40,262 bases of DNA from UBA5499 sp002426275 (GTDB lineage: Bacteria; Bacillota; DTU084). This document shows positions 23,464 to 31,002 of this stretch, one piece after another (position 1 is the stretch's first letter; each line of letters starts with the position of its first letter). Where the stretch lies: contig CALASN010000141.1 in the NCBI GenBank assembly GCA_937888735.1, forward strand, positions 1 through 40,262. The letters run 5' to 3'. The notes under the pieces are model-generated. The model searched no databases. It was not told the DNA's origin and was given only the letters and a program-made list of their open reading frames with translations. Position numbers and translations under genes: made by a program.

Positions 23464-23493
23464 ATTTTACCTTTCGGAGCTGTAGTTTGTCAA
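23464..23493 (-). promoter_or_regulatory. Promoter of mtrB and the downstream trp locus
   Basis: On the minus strand TTGACA (23493-23488) and TAAAAT (23469-23464) are separated by 18 bp, a good sigma-A promoter, ending some 20 bp before the mtrB start. Four GAG triplets (23455-23438) lie over the mtrB ribosome-binding site, which could allow weak autoregulation. No other strong promoter was seen before trpD. Confidence 0.75.
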
Positions 23494-23503
23494 GGACCAA
23501 AAA

Positions 23504-24220
23504 TCAAGGCAAGGGCTCCAGCGGCTGGAAATTGCCGAATGTCGGCGCGGGACCGCCGCTTGGCGCCGCCCACTTTACAGCGTTGGCGATCACCTTCTGG
23601 ATCACAGGATGACGGTAAGTGGGAAATTCTTCGTGTCCGGGAGCGAAATAAAAGATCTTTCCCAGACCCCTGGTGAAGGTGCAGCCGCTGCGAAAAACCT
23701 CGCCGCCGGGAAACCAGCTTAAAAACACCAACGTATCCGGCTGCGGGATGTCAAAGCGCTCGCCGTACATCTCCTCGTGGGGCAATTCGAAATGCTCCGG
23801 AACGCCCTCCGCGATGGGATGAGAAGGTTCCACCACCCAGAGTCGCTCTTTCTCTGCCACACATCTCCATTTCAAATTGCAGCTGGTGCCCATTAATTTC
23901 TTAAACGGCTTGGAAAAATGTCCGGAGTGCAAGACCACAAGCCCCATGCCCTGCAAAACCCTCTGGCAGACCCGCTCTGCAATCTGATCCTGCACCTCGT
24001 GGTGGGCGGCATGTCCCCACCAGAGCAGGACGTCAGTTTGGGCCAAAACCTCCTCTGTCAGTCCATGTTCCGGCTGGTCCAGCGTTGCGGTCCGCACATT
24101 GTGGCCCGCGCTCTGCAATGCCTCTGCCAAAACCGCATGCATCCCTGCAGGATAGACTTTAGCCACATCCGGATTATTCCGCTCATGTCGATATTCATTC
24201 CAGATCGTCACGTTTGCCAT
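23504..24220 (-). CDS. ThuA-like domain protein
   Basis: The protein has 238 residues, ATG 24220 behind GAGGGAG. The ThuA (trehalose-utilisation, glutamine-amidotransferase-like) fold is recognised by VTIWNEYRHERNNPDVAKVYP, TDVLLWWGHAAHHEV, GLVVLHSGHFSKPFKKLMG, HPIAEGVPEHFELPHEEMYGE and IFYFAPGHEEFPTYRHPVIQ. ThuA proteins are tied to disaccharide metabolism, but the reaction is not established. It lies directly upstream of the mtrB promoter on the same strand and is probably a separate unit related to the carbohydrate genes. Confidence 0.88.
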   Translation of the reverse strand: MANVTIWNEYRHERNNPDVAKVYPAGMHAVLAEALQSAGHNVRTATLDQPEHGLTEEVLAQTDVLLWWGHAAHHEVQDQIAERVCQRVLQGMGLVVLHSGHFSKPFKKLMGTSCNLKWRCVAEKERLWVVEPSHPIAEGVPEHFELPHEEMYGERFDIPQPDTLVFLSWFPGGEVFRSGCTFTRGLGKIFYFAPGHEEFPTYRHPVIQKVIANAVKWAAPSGGPAPTFGNFQPLEPLP

Positions 24221-24630
24221 CGCGCATTACTCCCTCTGTTATTTCTCATCACTACGAATAATACTTCTACAGGCAAAGTGAGATTCCTGTTTAAGTTGTC
24301 TGGCAGATCTTTTTTAATGCAATTGTGAATAAAATCACCAATTATAAAAACAGAGGATTTTAGCTCTCGCTGTCGAAGTAATATTTATCGGCGAGCAGAC
24401 CGAATTTGCTAAAGAAAGGAGGATTACAGAAAGGTCTGCTCTGAAAGAATTCCGTTGGACGATGGCTTGAAAAATCCGTAACGACTAAAATAACATCGAA
24501 AGCAGCTCTCTTGACTGCAATGAGTATCTGAATTGGCGAGGCTTGCCCACAGAACGAAGGACTCTGCTGTAAGCTGACACTGGATTGTTTTCACGCCCAA
24601 TCGCCACCGATTAACGAAGGAGGGTTGAAG
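24221..24630. other. Intergenic region, no gene recognised
   Basis: This region separates the divergent ThuA and coiled-coil genes. The part 24290-24390 is A/T-rich and may hold promoters, but I see no convincing hexamer pair. An AAAGGAGGATT sequence at 24414-24424 has no ATG, GTG or TTG at a usable distance. The last bases hold GGAGGG for the coiled-coil gene. Confidence 0.4.
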
Positions 24631-25251
24631 TTGGACCCTGAAGTGAAAGCGCGCTTGGATTCCATTGATGCGTCCATCTCTAAACTCACGAACCTCTGCA
24701 CGGCAAAATTTGCTTCCCTGGAAAAGCGCATGGACTCTCTCGAAGCTCGTATGGACTCTCTCGAAGCTCGTATGGACTCTCTCGAAGCTCGCATGGATTT
24801 CATGGAAAGAAAACAGGATACCTTGCAAGCCTCCATTGAGGCTTTAGAGAACACCTGCAAATCCATGGACCAAAGATTAACGTCTGTAGAAAGAGAATTG
24901 GCAGAGTTCAAAGAAGAGACTCGGATCAATTTCATCACCGTTAACGAGAAATTAGACTGCTTGGATACGAAAGCGAACCTCATCAACTCAAGCCAGAAAG
25001 GAACAGATCTCAAACTGGAACCCATCGCCGATAGAATCAACATGATCGGAGAAAAGATGAGTCATTTAGTTCCTGCTAGCCAAGAACACAAGACGCGGCT
25101 CGCGAAAGTTGAAACGGCAGTGGCGCAAATCAACGCTACTTTGAACCCTTTCATCTGCAAGACAAACACCACGCTTGAGCACCTGCAAAATCAAATTGAC
25201 TTCATCGCGGAAAAAACGATGATCTCACAGCCGAAAAGCGCCTCGCTTTAA
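24631..25251 (+). CDS. Coiled-coil protein with heptad repeats, paralogue 1
   Basis: The start is TTG 24631, 6 nt after GGAGGG; the TTG at 24625 touches that site. The protein has 206 residues, no membrane segment and no signal peptide. Most of it is predicted coiled coil: three exact MDSLEAR heptads (residues ~34-54) continue the phase of LEKR and MDFMERK, followed by further Leu/Ile-spaced helices. I do not recognise a functional family. The start DPEVKARLDSIDASISKLTNLC and the end resemble the gene at 25607, so the two are tandem paralogues. Confidence 0.75.
   Translation: MDPEVKARLDSIDASISKLTNLCTAKFASLEKRMDSLEARMDSLEARMDSLEARMDFMERKQDTLQASIEALENTCKSMDQRLTSVERELAEFKEETRINFITVNEKLDCLDTKANLINSSQKGTDLKLEPIADRINMIGEKMSHLVPASQEHKTRLAKVETAVAQINATLNPFICKTNTTLEHLQNQIDFIAEKTMISQPKSASL
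24730..24792 (+). repeat. Three tandem 21-bp repeats
   Basis: Three 21-bp units starting ATGGACTCTCTCGAAGC differ only in the last base. Each encodes the heptad MDSLEAR. A unit of exactly seven codons keeps both frame and coiled-coil phase, so copy number could change without breaking the protein. The near-identical DNA indicates recent expansion. Confidence 0.95.
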
Positions 25252-25287
25252 GCAAAAACACAGCTCTTCATGGGACAACCCTTCTTC

Positions 25288-25470
25288 CTTAACTCACAGC
25301 CTAAACGCAGAGAGCCTGCCACAAAAAGTCCGGTCCGCAAGTGCTGTTCAAACCGCGAGGCCAATATTCCAGGTCCAAAATACCTCTGACCCTGGGCAAT
25401 TAACTATGCGCCTCTTTGCCAGTAGCCTGCAACTGAAATCCAAAGACGGTATTTCTCCCCGAAATTGGCT
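25288..25470 (-). pseudogene. Decayed 3' fragment of a lacZ-type gene, copy 1
   Basis: The minus strand matches the C-terminal coding part of the intact beta-galactosidase at 33371: bases corresponding to its VFLNLDDQ and HHGLGSNSCGPG segment align well, as does the last stretch with CGCAGAGAGCCTG. The segment for YELLPEKFSFKL is deleted and there are frame breaks. No larger part of the gene is present. Confidence 0.7.
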
Positions 25471-25606
25471 ACTCACCCGACTTCTCTCCAGTCGCCGTTC
25501 TTGAGCCATTCACACTCAAAAACGCCCTGAGCATACCGCGAAAAGAAACTGCTCAATGCCTAGAGCAAAGCTGGCGCGACCTGAATACAAAAAAGGAGGT
25601 CCCAGA

Positions 25607-26128
25607 GTGGATCCTGAACTAAGAATGAGATTTGATTACATTGACACGGGCATTGAAAAGCTTACAAACCTCTGCGGGGAAAAATTTGCCAACCTTGAAC
25701 AGAGCATGGACTCCACGGGAAGGAAGCAATCGCCCCAGCATACCATGGCCCCGGGGAACAACTACAAATCCATAAAGCTAAGGGTGCCCTCCCTTGGGAA
25801 AGAACCGAGCCGGTTCAGGGAAGAAACCCAAGGCAATTTCAAGGCTGTTAACGAAAAACTGGACCGTTTGGACGACTGCGCTCAAGAGACTCAGAATAAC
25901 TCAGCTTACGCCCTACATCAGCTAGCTCGCATGGACGACAACGTCGATGAAATGGAAAAGAACCTGGATTTTTTAGTGGCTGCCAGCAAGGACAATACGC
26001 AGCGTCTATCGCGGATTGAGACAATCCTGGCCGAAATCAAGACCTCCTTGGAAGCTTTCATCAGCGATACAGACCGCTCTCTTGAACGCCTAAAAAATAA
26101 AGTAGACTACCTCGCTAAAAATTGTTGA
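25607..26128 (+). CDS. Coiled-coil protein, paralogue 2
   Basis: The start is GTG 25607, 6 nt after GGAGGT and aligned with the start of paralogue 1 (VDPELRMRFDYIDTGIEKL). The protein has 173 residues. The MDSLEAR heptads are missing; instead residues ~33-65 are low in heptad pattern and rich in Pro, Ser and Gln. The C-terminal two thirds match paralogue 1 (REETQGNFKAVNEKLDRLD; RLSRIETILAEIKTSLEAF). The function is unknown. The divergent middle suggests relaxed selection, although the frame is intact. Confidence 0.65.
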   Translation: MDPELRMRFDYIDTGIEKLTNLCGEKFANLEQSMDSTGRKQSPQHTMAPGNNYKSIKLRVPSLGKEPSRFREETQGNFKAVNEKLDRLDDCAQETQNNSAYALHQLARMDDNVDEMEKNLDFLVAASKDNTQRLSRIETILAEIKTSLEAFISDTDRSLERLKNKVDYLAKNC

Positions 26129-26166
26129 AAAGCAAATGTCCTAAGCGCGCAGCGTTTTGATCGGCA

Positions 26167-26203
26167 AAGAGGCTGCCCCAAAAGATGGAAGGGGCAGCCT
26201 CTT
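26167..26203 (+). terminator. Intrinsic terminator after coiled-coil paralogue 2
   Basis: A perfect 13-bp stem (AAGAGGCTGCCCC / GGGGCAGCCTCTT) with an 11-nt loop lies 38 bp after the stop codon. The T-run after it is short (TTGTCTT). It could also serve minus-strand transcripts. Confidence 0.75.
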
Positions 26204-26204
26204 G

Positions 26205-26395
26205 TCTTAATCCAAAGCCTGAGCGCAGAGAGCTTGCGGCAGCGGTTACGGAAAAACCTTTTACGCGCAGCCTGAAGCTAAATTTCTCCGGCAGGAGCTC
26301 GCGCTGATTATCCAGGTTCCGGAACATCTGCCGGCCTGGGCAAGTCAGCATTGGCTTGCTTCAGATTGCCCGCGAGTAGTTGTGGACGCTTTGAG
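26205..26395 (-). pseudogene. Decayed 3' fragment of a lacZ-type gene, copy 2
   Basis: Read on the minus strand it gives HNYSRAI, a stop, then a passage ending NLDNQ, and RELLPEKFSFRLRVKGFS. This matches HNYSQADLEQ, NLDDQ and YELLPEKFSFKLRLKGFS at the end of the intact beta-galactosidase (33371-36424). The part for HHGLGSNSCGPG is deleted, the reverse of copy 1. The in-frame stop and missing upstream gene show that it is a remnant. Confidence 0.8.
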
Positions 26396-26539
26396 CAAAA
26401 AGAAGTGTCGTTAGCAGCCTCTTTGTAACCTAAACTTTAAAGGCGCCCTGCCTTCCGCAATCCAGTTTTTGCAGAACGCCTATCGCGTCATGCAAAATCT
26501 CCGCAAGGCTTCGGCGTGCTTTCGGCGCCATCTCCGAAT

Positions 26540-27610
26540 TCATAGGTTAATTCCGTCCTCCCCATTTTTCTCTTCCCGCTGCTTCTCCAGCACCCGCTGA
26601 TAATTTTCGCCCAATCTATGCCATAGTTTTAACGCATCCGGAGCAGCCAAGGAGGTTCCGTAACCGCCACGATACGTCCAGGCTGCAAGCCGATCTACTC
26701 CCGCCTCCTGATATAAATCCACCGTCCTATCCAGCAAGGCAAAGTCATCCGGCTGCTTGTAATAACTCATGAGCCAACGCTCTGACAGTTTATTGTGCCG
26801 TTTTGCGACCTCTACGGTCCTTGCGGCAATGGACTTGAAGAAGGCAAAGGGAAGCTCCCAACTGATGATGGTAGTGGAGAAAACATCAAAATACGGTGAT
26901 GCCGCCACCAGGTCCCAATTGTCATAACCCCTCTGTTCCGTTACGTAATAGGTATTCAGCGTGGCGTGGACGCACATGGTGATCTCGTAGTGGGGATTCA
27001 CTTCCTTGATCTGACGCGAAGTATCTTCTAAAATAAACAGCGCCTCACGCCAGCGAAACTGTTTGACATCGTCATTCATGAGTTTGGGCATCTCATATCC
27101 ATAGTAATCGTAAAACTTCTTTTTACACACAGGACATCTGCAGGTCCAATCTTCTCCACCGGAGCCTGTGATGGACGCATAGGACTTCGGCAGCGCGTAA
27201 TGGGGCTCATCCCAAAAAAATCCGTCCCCTTCCGTCTGCCTGGCAAGCTTCAGACATAGGCGCTGAAAGTAATCGCGAAAAGCTTGCGTGTTAAAGCAGG
27301 CAGCTGGCAACGCCTCCCCTGTAAACGCGGAGACTTGACGATTATGCGTATTATTCTGCAAAAACAGGCTTACCTGTTCCCCGCCGAAGAACTTCCCTAT
27401 GCCCCATGGATCAAGCAAAACCTTCAAGCCCATCTCTTTTGCCTTCAAAATGATTTTCTTGAGATTGGGAAACCAAAAGTCCAGATCAAACTCTGTGACA
27501 GCCAAGATCACGGTGTTACATCCGTGATCCAGCATTTCCCGGAAATCCTTTTCCGCATGTTCCACATAGCTGAGTCCGTAGTAACTTACAGCCGTTTGTG
27601 TAATAGCCAT
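26540..27610 (-). CDS. Putative TIM-barrel glycoside hydrolase-like protein
   Basis: The start is ATG 27610 (MAITQTAVSYYGLSYVEHAEKDF), 6 nt after GAGGAGG, giving 356 residues; the open frame upstream overlaps the GH20-like gene and is not coding. Repeated beta-alpha features (TVILAVTEFDLDFWFPNLKK; MGLKVLLDPWGIG; GFFWDEPHYALPKS; YEITMCVHATLNTYY; RLAAWTYRGGYGTS) suggest a TIM barrel. An acidic DEP motif resembles glycosidase active sites. CRCPVCKKKFYDYYG may bind a metal. I cannot assign a family with certainty. It lies 20 bp after the GH20-like gene, so they probably act on the same glycan. Confidence 0.6.
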   Translation of the reverse strand: MAITQTAVSYYGLSYVEHAEKDFREMLDHGCNTVILAVTEFDLDFWFPNLKKIILKAKEMGLKVLLDPWGIGKFFGGEQVSLFLQNNTHNRQVSAFTGEALPAACFNTQAFRDYFQRLCLKLARQTEGDGFFWDEPHYALPKSYASITGSGGEDWTCRCPVCKKKFYDYYGYEMPKLMNDDVKQFRWREALFILEDTSRQIKEVNPHYEITMCVHATLNTYYVTEQRGYDNWDLVAASPYFDVFSTTIISWELPFAFFKSIAARTVEVAKRHNKLSERWLMSYYKQPDDFALLDRTVDLYQEAGVDRLAAWTYRGGYGTSLAAPDALKLWHRLGENYQRVLEKQREEKNGEDGINL

Positions 27611-27629
27611 GATCGTCCTCCTCAGAAGG

Positions 27630-29114
27630 TCAGTTGCGTTGTGAGCATGCATAATCAACCTCTTTGCTGCGCCACCCTGCCGCCGGATAAGCGCCAGCTG
27701 CCGGCGCCAGCTTGCGCTGCAGATCAGCTGTGAGCGTTGCAATATTCCCCCAACTGGAGGTGAAAACTTTCCGTTCTTTTGCACTGGTCCAAGCCGCCTC
27801 TGCAGCGCAGGGGATAAGGGTAATGTGTTCTGGCAGCGTATCCCAAGTAGTGGCAAGTAAACCGAACGCTCCCATGCGTTGCGCTTCCGCACCCAGCGTC
27901 CTAATATTTTCATTATCATGCCAAGGACATAAGAGGGTAGTAAAGCCTTGACGCAGAAAATATTCACTGGTTGACGCCTGGCCTTGGGTGATGCCATATT
28001 GCCAGTCGGCGATGATGATTCTTTTGTCAAGCAAATCCAGAGCTTCGTGAGTGCGTTGATCCGGCCTACTGGTAGCTATATTGGGGCGCTCCCATTTGGT
28101 CTGATCCAGCAGCGCGTCTCCCCAGATAATTGGGCGACGGCCAAGCCGCGCTAACTCTTCTGTCACCTCATTTAAGTACTCTGCAAACATCTTAGGTCTA
28201 TCCTTAGGCCGGCACAGATCGCAGGTAGCGTAAGAATAAGCCTCATCAAACCCTAAATGAAAATACTTGCCTTCCCCGCAGACTTCTATTTTCTCCTGAC
28301 GGGCAGCCCTGAGCAACGTGCGCGTTTCAGGATTGCTCAGGCACCAGGTCCAGCCGTCGGGCTCAAAGAGCAATGCCTTCCCGGGATTTTGATCAAGCAC
28401 CACATGCTTGCCATAGCTGCAGCGAGAACCAGAGGCGTGCCCCAGGCAATTGAGCATGGGGATTACCTCCATTCCCATTCCCTGCGCGATCTCGATCAGA
28501 GATTGAACCGCTTTCTTAGTATAGGAATGATTAGGCCAGGCTAATTCGGCCAGGACGTCGGATTGTAGTGTCCCCCAAAATTCTAAGACGATGTGGGTAT
28601 ACTTCATCAATCCGGCCAGGCGGATGGCTTTCTCCAAAAAGACCAGGGTCGTTTCAGGAAATACGCACAGGTGCAAGCCCCGAAACTGCAGCGCCGGCTC
28701 ATCGGCAATGTCCACCCAGGGAATGACAAATCTCTCCCCGCCGGGCTCCAGACTCCGCGGCTTTACGAGCTGAACCAGAGTATACCAGGCAGACAATAAT
28801 CCTCGGGCGCTGGAGACACTGATGGCAATTCCCCTGCCGTCCACAGATAATCTGTAGCCTTCTGCCGCCAAATCTGCAGCCTTTCGCACGCTAAGGGGCA
28901 AGGCAGCGTCTTTTGAATGCGGAATGAATTCTAGCTTGCAGACCCCCAATGTAAACTTACGCCACAGATCTTGTAACGTTGCTTCCCCCACTGCCACAGA
29001 AGGCTCCAGCGCGCATTTGAGCTCTGTGCCAAACACATATGCACCGTCTTTCCAGCTCACATGCGCGGGTTTGGGACAGAGAGCGCGCGACACTGACTGC
29101 CAAAGTTTTTTCAC
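27630..29114 (-). CDS. GH20-like beta-N-acetylhexosaminidase
   Basis: The protein has 494 residues from GTG 29114, 8 nt after GGGAGG. Residues ~1-130 look like the small GH20 accessory domain (DGRGIAISVSSARGLLSAWYTLVQL). A TIM barrel follows with the catalytic Asp-Glu pair at about 290-291 in FHLGFDEAYSYATCDLC and IIWGDALLDQ downstream. Family enzymes remove terminal hexosamines by substrate-assisted catalysis. No signal peptide is visible, so it probably acts on imported oligosaccharides. The motif HLGFDE differs from the usual HIGGDE, so the substrate may differ. Confidence 0.8.
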   Translation of the reverse strand: MKKLWQSVSRALCPKPAHVSWKDGAYVFGTELKCALEPSVAVGEATLQDLWRKFTLGVCKLEFIPHSKDAALPLSVRKAADLAAEGYRLSVDGRGIAISVSSARGLLSAWYTLVQLVKPRSLEPGGERFVIPWVDIADEPALQFRGLHLCVFPETTLVFLEKAIRLAGLMKYTHIVLEFWGTLQSDVLAELAWPNHSYTKKAVQSLIEIAQGMGMEVIPMLNCLGHASGSRCSYGKHVVLDQNPGKALLFEPDGWTWCLSNPETRTLLRAARQEKIEVCGEGKYFHLGFDEAYSYATCDLCRPKDRPKMFAEYLNEVTEELARLGRRPIIWGDALLDQTKWERPNIATSRPDQRTHEALDLLDKRIIIADWQYGITQGQASTSEYFLRQGFTTLLCPWHDNENIRTLGAEAQRMGAFGLLATTWDTLPEHITLIPCAAEAAWTSAKERKVFTSSWGNIATLTADLQRKLAPAAGAYPAAGWRSKEVDYACSQRN

Positions 29115-29129
29115 AGCATAGCCCTCCCT

Positions 29130-30206
29130 TTAAAGATAGACAGGTTTTCCCCGGGAAATAGACTCGTAACACGCATTCATCGCCTCTATAGTCTTTTTAT
29201 GCCACTCCAGATTAATCTTCGGTTCCCTGTGACGGCTGACGCAGTCATAGAACTCATCCATCATCCCAATCCACTCGTCAAAATATGTATACTGCACTGT
29301 ATACCTGTTGTTCGGCCCGCCGTTATAATAGACATTCGGCCCAAAGGCGTCTGCCTGGATAATGCCGGCCGTTCCCACGATGGTGAAATTGACTTCCATC
29401 CGTTTGGGGTAGACTTCCCAACCCACAGCCGGAACTGTTAAGCGCTCCTCCCTTCTGGACCAGGAAGGATCCAAAACAAACTTCAGACCATTTTTCATCT
29501 CTCCAGTGACAAACAACAGATCTTCCTCGCAGAGATCCGGCCTAATATTCTTCCCCACCTCCGCGTACACATAAGCGAATTCGGAATGAGACAGCCACCG
29601 GATCAAATCGAAGATATGGGGATGATCCGCCAGTGCGCCGCCGCGAAAACGCTGATCGCCTGCTTTCAGGGGAATTCGCTTACCGTAAGATTGCTCGGGG
29701 ATTCCCTGCCAGGGAAACGCCCACACAGGGGACAAGGTGATATTCGTCGCGTTAAACGAGAGCAAATCGCCTATTTTCTTTTCCGCTGTCAGCTCCATCA
29801 CTCTCTTGACCGTGGGGTTGTAGTGCAGCTCCAATTCCACCTGACAGATGACGTTGCTGTCCCTTGCCAAGCTGATCATCTCGTCGTATTCGTCCATGTC
29901 AAAGGTGGGAATCTTCATGGAGAGCATATGTTTCTTGTACTGGCAACAGGTTTTAAACTCCGGGAAATGCTTGCTGTTTTCAGACGCGAGGATCACAGCG
30001 TCGATCTCCGGCTGGCTTTCCAGCATTTCTGTTAAGGTGGCATATACGGCCACCGGATAGCCCAAAGCTGCAAAATGGCCCGCGATTTTCTCATCTTCGC
30101 ATGACACAGCCACCCAGTTAAGTTTGGGATTTTCCAGCAAGGTATTATAATACTTTCTCACATGCGCGTGCGTTAACGACGATATGGCCACATTAATCTG
30201 TCTCAT
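29130..30206 (-). CDS. Gfo/Idh/MocA family oxidoreductase
   Basis: The protein has 358 residues. An N-terminal dinucleotide fold (INVAISSLTHAHVRKYYNTL; VDAVILASENSKH-type segment; LSMKIPTFDMDEYDEMI) is followed by the alpha/beta substrate domain with GGALADHPHIFDLIRWL, the His-containing active-site helix of the family. The first strand lacks the classic GxGxxG, having SSLTHAH instead. The start ATG overlaps the stop of the upstream gene (ATGA) behind GGAGG, so they are coupled. Likely role: NAD(P)-dependent sugar oxidation or epimerisation. Confidence 0.85.
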   Translation of the reverse strand: MRQINVAISSLTHAHVRKYYNTLLENPKLNWVAVSCEDEKIAGHFAALGYPVAVYATLTEMLESQPEIDAVILASENSKHFPEFKTCCQYKKHMLSMKIPTFDMDEYDEMISLARDSNVICQVELELHYNPTVKRVMELTAEKKIGDLLSFNATNITLSPVWAFPWQGIPEQSYGKRIPLKAGDQRFRGGALADHPHIFDLIRWLSHSEFAYVYAEVGKNIRPDLCEEDLLFVTGEMKNGLKFVLDPSWSRREERLTVPAVGWEVYPKRMEVNFTIVGTAGIIQADAFGPNVYYNGGPNNRYTVQYTYFDEWIGMMDEFYDCVSRHREPKINLEWHKKTIEAMNACYESISRGKPVYL

Positions 30207-30988
30207 CGCGGTTTTCCTCCATAAAGCGCAAGCGGTGCAACCAGGGAGTTAGATTCATCGATTGCCTGCCTGAGCTTCAGATAATGGGCATGCTGTCTCT
30301 GCAAAATCCCGATTTGCGAGCTGTCTGCAAGCACGGCTAAAATATAACGGATCCGCTCTCCATCGTCAATTTCTATGCCATAGAGTTCATAGTCCAGATC
30401 CTGATACACTTCCCTTTTGTCCTTGCCAAAGACGTATATGGGATAATGCTCCACCTGCGTATCCACAACCTGATCAGAGACTACGCCGGTTTCGCAAATG
30501 ATCTCGTGCAGTTCAATAGATTCCGCTACGTTGGGGAGAACGCCCAGCTCCACGCTGGCCTTGACGCCGTTTGCAGTGGACAATAACATGTTGCCATACT
30601 GATTTTTCAGATCCAGCGAACTAAAGACCGTTGTGATTTCATCCTGCAGGATAAATTCCAGGAGATCCATCTGTCTCACGCATAAAGCAGCCAGAGAACC
30701 GCCGGCGCAAAAATGTTTGATCCTCATGCCCGCCGGCCGCTTCACAATGCCTTTGTGCAAGACACTTCTCAGCTCCAGATAGCGTCTTTTGCTTCGCCAG
30801 TAAAATAAAGGCACGTCCAGATAACGCTCTGCTTCAACTGGTTTTCCCCGCGCTTCCGCTTGGAAAAACCGATACAACCCCTTCTCGCAGCCCACAATTA
30901 CGCTGTCATGCTTGAAATCGATGCTTTTTATCTGAGCAATTTTGTACTTTGCCGCAAGCTCCAGCAGTTTTTCCGCAATCTCTTTCAC
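30203..30988 (-). CDS. Unknown protein in carbohydrate operon
   Basis: The protein has 261 residues from GTG 30988 behind GAGAGGGAT. No family is recognised. It has alternating strands and no membrane segment or signal peptide. A central part (GNMLLSTANGVKASVELGVL; ESIELHEIICETGVVSDQVV) is reminiscent of the C-terminal sheet of Gfo/Idh/MocA enzymes, but the Rossmann domain is missing. It is translationally coupled to the oxidoreductase downstream, so it may be a partner or accessory subunit. Confidence 0.7.
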   Translation of the reverse strand: MKEIAEKLLELAAKYKIAQIKSIDFKHDSVIVGCEKGLYRFFQAEARGKPVEAERYLDVPLFYWRSKRRYLELRSVLHKGIVKRPAGMRIKHFCAGGSLAALCVRQMDLLEFILQDEITTVFSSLDLKNQYGNMLLSTANGVKASVELGVLPNVAESIELHEIICETGVVSDQVVDTQVEHYPIYVFGKDKREVYQDLDYELYGIEIDDGERIRYILAVLADSSQIGILQRQHAHYLKLRQAIDESNSLVAPLALYGGKPR

Positions 30989-31002
30989 TCTAAATCCCTC
31001 TC

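Noticed and set aside
24730..24792. CRISPR-like direct repeats
   Set aside because: The repeats are contiguous with no spacers and encode coiled-coil heptads in frame.
24591..25043. Minus-strand ORF with RASRESI repeats
   Set aside because: It is the mirror of the heptad repeats in the plus-strand coiled-coil gene, which has the ribosome-binding site and a paralogue.
27611..28030. N-terminal extension of the TIM-barrel protein at 26540
   Set aside because: The extra 140 codons overlap the GH20-like gene in another frame. ATG 27610 has an excellent ribosome-binding site.
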